A stretch of DNA of 29,312 nucleotides from Rhizophagus sp. LPA8_4_AMF (Eukaryota; Glomeromycota; Glomeromycetes; Glomerales; Glomeraceae): assembly GCA_021464525.1 (NCBI GenBank), contig JADRCO010000628.1, positions 1 through 29,312 on the forward strand, given 5' to 3'. The notes beneath the pieces are model-generated. The model saw nothing but the letters and a program-made list of their open reading frames with translations. It did no database searches and had not been told where the DNA came from. Position numbers and translations under genes: made by a program. Shown in pieces: positions 1-8,200 of this stretch (its first letter is position 1; every line of letters starts with the position of its first letter).

Positions 1-103
1 TTTTTATATTTTTTTTAGGTTAAGCTATTTATCTAAGGGTTACATTACTTGTAATCGCGCTGATACTATGAACTTGGACAAAGTTATCACTAACATAATA
101 GAT

Positions 104-184
104 TCGATTTTTTTTTCGATAATCAATTGAAAATCGATTTTTTACGATTTTCGATAGATTCGATTTTAGTAGAATCGATTCCAA
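104..184. repeat. ATCGAT-rich inverted/direct repeat patch
   Basis: About 80 bases are built from repeated TCGATTTT and AATCGA words in both orientations, for example GATTCGATTT near the start and again near 160, with AGAATCGATTCC at the end. The pieces can pair with each other as small hairpins. It looks like a remnant of a short inverted-repeat element or low-complexity expansion. No function is visible. Confidence 0.45.
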
Positions 185-559
185 TCCCTAATTGTATTTA
201 TTATTACCTCTATTCTTTTTTGTATTAGTATTTGCATTATTATAGTTTTTGAGGGTTCATTTTCCATCCGGAAAGAGATTGAAAATTTTATTCTGACTTT
301 ACAAAGTAATTTTTTTTTAATTACAAAAATGACAAATCCTATATAAAGCAAAATAGTTAGTTTCTCATCATTTGCCGTGTCATTTTATTTCACGAAAGGA
401 AAATATTTTATTTTATTTGGTCATGTGATGACGTGTTTGTCCAATCATAATAGTTAAGAAATAAATTTATTCATTTATTAATGTTCACATTAGATAATAA
501 AGTATGGAAAATAGTATAATTTATATAAATTATAACATCAGGAAATTTTGTGACGTGAT

Positions 560-665
560 CATGCGACGGGGTGTTAAACTTACGTAATTTTGTGTAAGTG
601 TGCGCAAGCTTGTGTAAGATTTTATGAAAATTTACGTGAACTTGTGTAAACTTATATAGGATTAC
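560..665. repeat. Degenerate repeats of an ACTTGTGTAA-like word
   Basis: Variants of the word CTTGTGTAA / TTTGTGTAAG / TTACGTGAAC recur about every 10-20 bases. On the minus strand this gives a repetitive His/Lys/Thr-rich translation that I regard as non-coding. Confidence 0.35.
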
Positions 666-929
666 ATACATCACAGGACTACGAATTCTTGCATCTAAGA
701 TAATTTCCGGATGAAAGCCACATGAAAGAATATAAATAATATTAAAAATATATATCAGAAATGTTTATAATGTTGTCTCAAATAAAAAAGAAGTTATAGG
801 TATTAGGTAGATGGAAGAGCAAACAAAATCTCTCATCAATATCAGTATCATTTTCATCATCTGTAATTTAAATGTAAATTTTAATTTTTAATAATAAATA
901 TCATAAATATACGTAGCAAATATATTACC

Positions 930-2425
930 TCATAATTGCAGCGAGCTAGAAACTTCCAAGTTAAGTAATTGAGAATCTTTACAATCTATTAAGAATGCAA
1001 AAAAGTTAGTAATTATAGCGATAATAAAAGCCTTTAAACAAAATACCTTTGTTATTTTCTTCATCATTTAGGTATAAAGAAGTAATAATAGGTGAATTAA
1101 TAGGTTTTGACAAGTTTCTAAATGTAAATACTCTACTAGTGTATATAGCTTCAGGGTTTATCTCATATGAAGTTGAAATATTTGGTATTTCTTTATCAGC
1201 TTCTTTAAACATAAATTTAATCTCTTTTCCTTTATAACCAAATTTTTCTTTTTCTTGATAATTTATACTTTTGATACACTTATCCCAAAAATCCATTATT
1301 TCATATAATTCAATTGCCGTTGGTCTTTGATCAGGATTAGCATTCATACATTTATAAGCTAGTTGTTTATAAATTTCAGGAGTTCCTTTTCCAAATTCTG
1401 GTCTGAATCCATTACATATTGCTAATGCTAAGGTAGTATCATGTTTTCTTTTATGAAATGGCGGCTTCCCAGATGATAATTCAGCCATAATTACACCAAA
1501 ACTATAGACATCAGAAGATAATGTGTATGGTTCTCCATTCAAAACTTCTGGGGAAATATATGGTAATACTCCGCATACTTTATTTGATATTTGTTCATTC
1601 GATGGTCTAGATAATCCAAAATCTGAAACGAAAGCTCCTCCACTAATATTTTGTAATATATTTCCACTATGAAAATCTCTATGAAAATATCCTAATTTAT
1701 GTAAATTCTTGAGGTCATGTGCTAACCCGTGTAAATTAAAAATTTTATCTTTCCATAAAATGGTTTTGAATTATTTGAGAGAAAACATCTTAAATTACCT
1801 CTTTCTGCAAATTCTAAAATCATCATAAATTCTTTAGTTTCAAGATCTTTTGTCATTCCATAAAATTTTAATGAATCATCAAATGATTTATTTAAATCCC
1901 AATGTGTTTTAAGCTATATAAAGTAAAAATAATGATAAAATTGTAACTAAAACATTAATATATATAAAAAAAATAATATAATGCAAAAAATTACCTCATT
2001 TAAATATTCAGTTGATATATTCTGTGATCCATTTAATCTTTTTAAAGCAACTTTTATGGGTTTAGGATCTAATTTTTCCAACTTCCATCATCTTGTCTTT
2101 TATATTTTGCTTGACCATCGATCCATATTGCGGAATATACTTTGGCAAATCCGCCCGCACCAATTTGTCTTATTTTTTTAAATCTTTCAAATGGTACCCA
2201 TTCAAGAAATAATAGAGAATAATTATCCATACTAGTATAACGCAAAATTGCATTATCAATCGTATTCTTAATAAATTCATCGATATCGTGATTTCCACTG
2301 GTCCATCCTTCAATTATACAACAAGAAACACATTCTTTACACCATGGCATGTCATCTTTTTCAGTACAATAATTTTTATGGTTGATGGCTTTGTTTTCTT
2401 TATTCAGAAGAAGTTTCATGTTCAA
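930..2425 (-). pseudogene. Protein kinase-like gene broken by two single-base frameshifts
   Basis: Three exons can be recognised: 1995-2425, 1047-1913 and 930-985. Exon 1 encodes a Cys-containing N-terminus (CTEK..PWCKEC), the family motif GWTSGNHDIDEFIK, then LEWVPFERFKKI and a glycine loop IGAGGFAKVY. Exon 2 carries VALKRL (ATP lysine), HRDFHSGN (catalytic loop), SDFGLS and a YISPEVL form of the APE motif, then the C-lobe. The last exon ends in the motif DSQLLNLEVSSSLQL followed by TGA. Two breaks interrupt the frame. At 2073-2077 a run of five T on the plus strand, where the neighbouring copy has six, causes a stop just after SWKN. Near 1768-1772 one base appears to be missing in what should read SNNFKTILW, giving a stop a few codons later. 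All kinase motifs are otherwise intact, so this is a very recent pseudogene or carries assembly errors next to homopolymers. Confidence 0.8.
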
Positions 2426-2538
2426 ATTATTTCAATTATTTAACGGAATTAAATTGAATATTAAGGAGTTATTTTCTTTTATATTAATAAATCAGGACGA
2501 AAACGGTAATTATTTTCCAAATTTAGTTAGCGGTAGAA

Positions 2539-2732
2539 CAGGACCCGAACAATACATAAAAAGGTCAGATCCGAGTTTGCGTATAATTTAGCAAAATAAT
2601 CATGTAGATCTTGCCTTTTGTGGATAACGCTGGTCAAATTATTATTACCTTTTTTAGATACTGACTGACATTATATTAATTCCGGCCCTGAAGAAAGGAC
2701 TATTCCTGGACCTGACCATTGTTCGGGTCCTG
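2539..2732. mobile_element. Short inverted-repeat element (foldback/MITE-like)
   Basis: A perfect 15-bp inverted repeat, CAGGACCCGAACAAT at 2539-2553 and its complement at 2718-2732, bounds about 190 bases. A second near-complementary word (GGTCAGATCC against GGTCAGGTCC) lies just inside both arms. There is no coding capacity. I could not define a target-site duplication, so the outer limits are uncertain. Confidence 0.45.
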
Positions 2733-2984
2733 GTAAAACATAATCAACCTTTTTTTTTACCGCAGATTTATACCGAAACCACATTATTATTAAATTGAGT
2801 TTATTAAAAATATTTATATGTTTCTTAGAACCATAAATTAAGTAAAATTAACGTATTTCAGGTTTAAGCCTTAAAGTAATATAATAGTTTTAGGGAGAAT
2901 CAAACTCTGCGATATTTTGCTATGGTTTGAAATAAATGAAAATTGTATCATATTTATAAATTTTTATTATAAGAAAACATAATA

Positions 2985-3399
2985 TTTAACTGACATATTC
3001 TTTGATTCATTTAACCTTTTCAAAGCGACTTTTATAGGTTCAGGATCTAATTTTTTCCAACTTTCATCATCTTGTCTTTTATATTTTGCTTTACCATCAA
3101 ATCCATCTATATACTTCACCAATTTGTAAAATCTATCAAATGGTACGCATTCAAGAAATAATGGATGGAACTTTACCAGAATAATTTAATCCTGCATCAT
3201 AAATTGTTATTCTTGATAAATTCATCAATATCATGATTTTCACTGGTCCGTCCTTCAATCATTTTAAATGGATCACATTCTTTACATCATAATTATTCAA
3301 TAAATGGCTTATCGCATTGAGAACAATTTTATGATAAGAGATATTTAAATTATTAAATTTAGATTCTGTTGTAACTCAAGTTTCGTTTTCTTTATTCAT
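2985..3399 (-). pseudogene. Decayed duplicate of kinase exon 1
   Basis: This stretch aligns base for base over long runs with exon 1 of the kinase pseudogene at 1995-2425, for example KYKRQDDESWKKLDPEPIKVALKRLNES and the EGRTSENHDIDEFIK block. Similarity continues upstream into 3400-3455, matching 2420-2475, so the 5' flank was copied too. It has several stops and shifts (for example after MNKENET and after CIE-type residues), and it ends about where exon 1 of the sister copy meets its intron. No exon 2 or 3 follows. It keeps the six-base T run at 3051-3056 that the sister copy has lost. Reading: a segmental duplication of promoter plus exon 1 that never formed or no longer forms a gene. Confidence 0.75.
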
Positions 3400-3547
3400 A
3401 TTCAAATTATGTAATACTTTAGCAGGAATGAATTGAATTATTGGGCACTATTTGCAATTAGGCGTTACCTTATTTTATCTTACGCAAAAATTTTTTTCAA
3501 AATTAGCTAGATATAGTTCATAAATACATCATCTTAACTACTGCGTC

Positions 3548-4111
3548 CTATGTTGGGATTGGACAATGTCCAATTGGTATAATTGGGCATTCATCATGAA
3601 ATTTTTTAGGTAGATCGGTCCCCATAATTCCATATAGATTAGTTCAGAAATATGTGGAATTCCATACATTCCCATATATCCTACGTAGATCCACGTAGAA
3701 TTTGTGGATCTACGCCGAAAAACCATGTGTTCGTCATAGGGTATTTGGAAAATATTGGAACTATTCAGATTTCCACATAATTCCGCAACATTTGATGTGG
3801 ATTCCTTACGTGGAAAAAATTTCCTGATGTTGGACATCTAATTGGATAACAAATTCATAAGCTGTGACGCACTTCGAAAGCGTAAAGCTAGAGAGAATGA
3901 AACATCTAGTCAATGTGAAACACGCCTTGCAGCAACGTGAAAATGCGCGGCAAAAAAGAGAGGCGCGTGCCGCACGTGATAAAGAACAAAAGCGCGTAAA
4001 GTTAGCAATGGATGTCCAATCAATAATACAAAAAAATAATTGGACAATTGAACATATCCAATTGGATGTCCAAAATGTCCAATTGAACAAGTGCCCAACA
4101 CGGCAACACTG
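3548..4111. mobile_element. hAT-like non-autonomous DNA transposon with 8-bp TSD
   Basis: The 8-bp word ACTGCGTC occurs directly before the element (3540-3547) and directly after it (4112-4119). Read inward from the right end the terminus is CAGTGTTGCCG, the CAGNG-type start typical of hAT transposons; the left end reads CTATGTTGGG, a diverged version. Subterminal copies of TTGGACAT and CAATTGGA in both orientations cluster near each end (3559-3585, 3830-3848, 4010-4085), as expected for transposase-binding repeats. The inside carries only a short Lys/Arg-rich open frame, so the element is presumably non-autonomous. The 8-bp duplication is the strongest evidence. Confidence 0.65.
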
Positions 4112-4112
4112 A
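3864..4112 (+). CDS. Short Lys/Arg/Glu-rich ORF inside the hAT-like element
   Basis: An 82-codon open frame without a convincing ATG at its beginning (first codon GTG, first ATG at about residue 12). The translation has a strongly charged, probably helical centre (QQRENARQKREARAARDKEQ) and runs out into the terminal repeat of the transposon. Its GC content is visibly higher than its surroundings. It may be a remnant of an ancestral transposase or a captured coding fragment. I do not recognise a domain and do not claim it is translated. Confidence 0.2.
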   Translation: MTHFESVKLERMKHLVNVKHALQQRENARQKREARAARDKEQKRVKLAMDVQSIIQKNNWTIEHIQLDVQNVQLNKCPTRQH

Positions 4113-4119
4113 CTGCGTC

Positions 4120-5204
4120 ACATTGAACCGATCAAAAGTGAACATAATTTCAAACTTTACCATAGTTTCCTATACGAATTTATTATGATAATTAATTCAT
4201 TAAGAACTTAATTTTGAAATTTTTTTTTTTTTAAAAAAACAAGTTCAAATATTCCAAATGAAGATTTAAAAAAAAAATTTATTGGTATGATTGTACGATA
4301 TGTGACGTAACTGACGTTATTATTAGTACTCTCTAAAGGGTGTACAAAATATGCAAGTTTCGTACTTCCGTTTCACTATCTCATTCTCCTTGAAATTTCA
4401 TTCGTTCCCTCCTTTGTCCTGTATCTTGACCGAGCAACTTATTTACTGCGCCACCCGCAATAGGTCGTCTTCATAAAAATTTGCGTAGTGCACTACTGTA
4501 TTGGCGCTTGACACTTTTGTTGAATTTTGTATCGAAAGAAACGTGAAACCTTTTTCTTGTAAGACGTCTTTGATCGATATTTCTCCATTTTTTCTAACAA
4601 AAATATATAGTAAAACCTTTAATCTTTTTTGACCATAAAATTTTTGGTCGAATGATCGACAATAAAGAGTTTTTCTGCAATTTCTTAGTTATACATTTTT
4701 ATAATTTAATGATATCATTTTAATAAATTGTTATAAAGTTGATAATACGATAAGAACATTTCGGATGGTCTTGTTATCCAATTAAATAAATCTAGTTCTA
4801 ATTCTTGTATACAAACAACCATTAACATATACCTGTGGCCGAAATTTTTGCATTGCGACCCATGCTCGTAGATAGGACTTGAATAATTTGGACCAGATCT
4901 GCAGCAGACTTTAGAAAGTTTCAGAGTCTGTCGTAATTTCAACGAGTAGGCCGAACTCATCATAGACATGCCTTATTTTATTCAGATCTACGAACTGCAG
5001 ATGATTTTGTTACCGAAATAGCCGACGTATTTTCGCCCACATGTGTTTACTAACCCATAAATGGGTAACAAGAGATCGGCACTCATTTACTATTAGCTCT
5101 TCGCATCTCTTCAGGGCAGAATTACGTAATACCGTCGGCATTATCTAAAAGGAAGAGCTCCACATTCTACGCATTATTGCCTTTTTATGTATTGCTCGGG
5201 TTTC
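4120..5204. other. Intergenic region upstream of the micro-exon kinase gene
   Basis: No gene is recognised. The part from about 4800 to 5170 is less AT-rich than the rest. It contains an 84-codon minus-strand open frame (4715-4969) with no family I can name, which could be a transposon remnant. The last part is the probable promoter of the gene starting at 5275. Confidence 0.45.
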
Positions 5205-5216
5205 TATATATATATA
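5205..5216 (+). promoter_or_regulatory. TATA-like element upstream of the micro-exon pseudokinase gene
   Basis: A 12-base alternating TA run ending in TATATACTC lies about 60-70 bases before the proposed ATG at 5275. An acceptor-like TTTTTTTAG at 5239-5247 sits between them, so a 5' leader intron is also possible. Position and composition are the only evidence. Confidence 0.35.
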
Positions 5217-5274
5217 CTCTAATAAAGGCGTTGTCTTGTTTTTTTAGGAAGAATCCCAATATAATTGTTCAGTA

Positions 5275-8200
5275 ATGGCTAAAGTTAACGACAAAGGTAA
5301 AAGCATATAACATAAACGTAGATATTCAATACAAATTGGAATTCTAAATTTTTTTTATAACAAATTTGCAATATAATATAATAAAACTAGTTTCAATAAT
5401 TGAAGAAAATAAAGGTATGCAAAATCATTTAACCATTTTAATGATAATATTACAGCTTGTTAATTATAAACGTAATAATTTTAAAATTTTAAACTGTATT
5501 TTAAAAAAATTATTTAACTATTTTAGCTCGTAAGTTATAGGTTGTCTTGTAGTTTGAATAATAGTTGAATTACTTACTCTTGTTATATTTAAATAACTAA
5601 ATAATTTATTTATTATTAATGTTATTATAGTTGGTAAGTTAATAGCTATTTATTTTTATTGTATTCTACATAGTATTTCAATTAACTAAATTCTTCACTA
5701 AACTAATTGTTTAATAATCAATGGTGCTCTAGAAAGTAAGTATTTAATTTTTTATATTGATTTACATATAATTTATACTAATAATATTGTTATTTGAATA
5801 ATTAGATTGTAAGTCACTGTATATATTTAAATTTTATATGAGATTATAATATTTTATTAATTGATTATGATTACTCTACTTTAAACTATTATTAATTAAA
5901 ATACTGCAGGGTGTAAGTTATTTATTATTTATGTTTTTGTGACTTTTATATACAGACTTAACTAAATTCTTTATTTAAAATTTTAGTCGGTAAGTTATAA
6001 GTTATTTATTTTAATTGAAAATTTCTTAATATACACGGGCGTTTCAAACACGGATCACGTGACCGTATGACGAAAATAATGCGATAATTATACCTTAAAA
6101 AAATGCACAGTAAGTGTATTTTTGCTTGTTCTGCAAGTTTACATAAAGTGTTATGAATATCATTTTTGACTTAATTAACTAATCTTAAATTTAATTCCTG
6201 CCAACATTAAGTGGTCGGCGTAAAAATATGCCTATTTTGGAAACCCGAGTTTGAAAACCCGTGTCAAAGAAATTGCTATCTAATTAATTTTATTATTAAT
6301 ATTTACATACAATTTAAACTAACTAAATTCAAAATATTTTAGATGGTAAGTTACACGGTATTTATTTAATTCTATAACATATTAATATACAATTTAAACT
6401 AACTAAATTCTTATTTAAAAAACATTTATCTAATAATATAGAACGTAAGATATTATTAATTCTTATTATATTTATATAATTTACAAGTAATTTAAACTAA
6501 CTAAATTTTTTATTTAAAAAATTATTTTAGTTGGCAAGTTATAATTTATTTATTTATATTTATTATAATATTTACATATTAACTAAATTCTTTATTTAAA
6601 AAATGATTTATTTAATAATATAGAGCGTAAGATATTATTTAATTTTATTATGTTTGTATAATATTTATATACAATTTAAACTAACTAATTCTTTATTTAA
6701 AAATGATTTATTTAATAATATAGAACGTAAGATATTATTTAATTCTATTATGTTTATATAATATATATATACTGTATAATTTCAACTAACCTCTTTATTT
6801 AAAAATTATTTATTTAATCAATAACACAGTGTGTAAGTTATTTATTTAATTCTATTAATTCTATAATATTTATATAATATTTAATATATGAATTAGACTA
6901 ACTAAGTTCTATATTTAAAAAATTATTTATTTAATAACATAGGGAGTAAGTTATTTATTTAATTCTATTATATATATTTATATAATATTTGCATATGATT
7001 AAACTAATTAAATTCTTTATTTAAAAATTATTCAAATATTTTAGTTGGTAAGTTATAGTCATTTATCTAATTTTATTATATTGTATTTATATAATATTTA
7101 CATATAATTTAAACTAACTACATTCTTTATTTAAATGTTATTCAAATCTTTTAGCTGGTGAGCTATAGTTAATTATTTCATTCTATTTATAATATTAAAT
7201 ATTATTTAAACTAACTATATTCTTTATTTTCAAATATTTAGATAGTAAGTTACAAGTTATTTATTTAAAACTATTATATTTATGTAATATTTGTATATAA
7301 TTAAAACTAACTAAATTTTTTATTTAAAAATTGTTCAAATATTTTCAGTTAGTAAGTCATAAGTTATTTATTTAATAATTCTTTTATATTTATATAATAT
7401 TTGCATATAATTTAAACTAAATGAATTCTTTGTTTAAAAAATCATTTATTTAATAATGTAGGAAGTAAGTTATTTATTTAAGTCTATTATAGTTATGTAA
7501 TATTTACATATAATTTAAACTAAGTTCGTTATTTCAAACATTATTCAAATATTTTAGTTGGTAAGTTATAGTTATTTATTTAATTCTATTTATTATATTT
7601 ATATATAATTTAAATTAACTAAATTCTTTATTAAAAAATAATTCAAATATTTAGCTGGTAAGTTATAGTTATTTATTTAATTCTATCTATTATACTGTAT
7701 TTATATATAATTTAAACTAACTAAATTTTATTATTTAAAAAATTTTTAGACAGTAAGTTATCTATTATATTTATATAATATTTACATATAATTTAAAACT
7801 AATAACTAAATTCTTTATCTAAAAAATTATTCAAATATTTTAGATGGTAAGTTATGTTATTTATTAATTAATTCTATTATATTTATACAATATTTACATA
7901 TAATTTAAACTAAATTCTTATTTAAAAAATTATGCAAATATTTTAGATGGTAAATTATTTAATTTAATTCTATTGTGTTTATTAGTTTATATGGTATTTA
8001 CATATAATTTTAAACTAAATTCTTTATTTCAAATATTTTAGTTGGTAAGTTATATATTAATTCTATTATAGTATTTATATATATTTACATATAATTTAAA
8101 TTAACTAAATTCTTTATTTTAAATTTATTTATATTTATTAGTTTGTAAGTATACATTGCATTCTCCAATTATGATAATTCTGAATTTAATTTATTATACT

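Larger units (their letters stand above)
1..929. other. AT-rich intergenic region
   Basis: I see no convincing gene here. The two open stretches on the minus strand (166-351 and 471-674) have low-complexity translations and no recognisable domain. The region holds two degenerate repeat patches, listed separately, and the 3' flank of the minus-strand kinase pseudogene. Confidence 0.6.

Noticed and set aside
5456-5471. A 16-nt candidate exon between a TTACAG acceptor and a GTAATA donor
   Set aside because: Its length is not a multiple of 3 and in the running phase it reads GCT TGT TAA, a stop. Splicing past it to the CTC exon at 5527 keeps the frame.
6100-6116. GCACAGTAAGTG as another micro-exon site
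   Set aside because: The AG and GT overlap, so there is no exon, and it lies inside the inserted element at 6033-6264.
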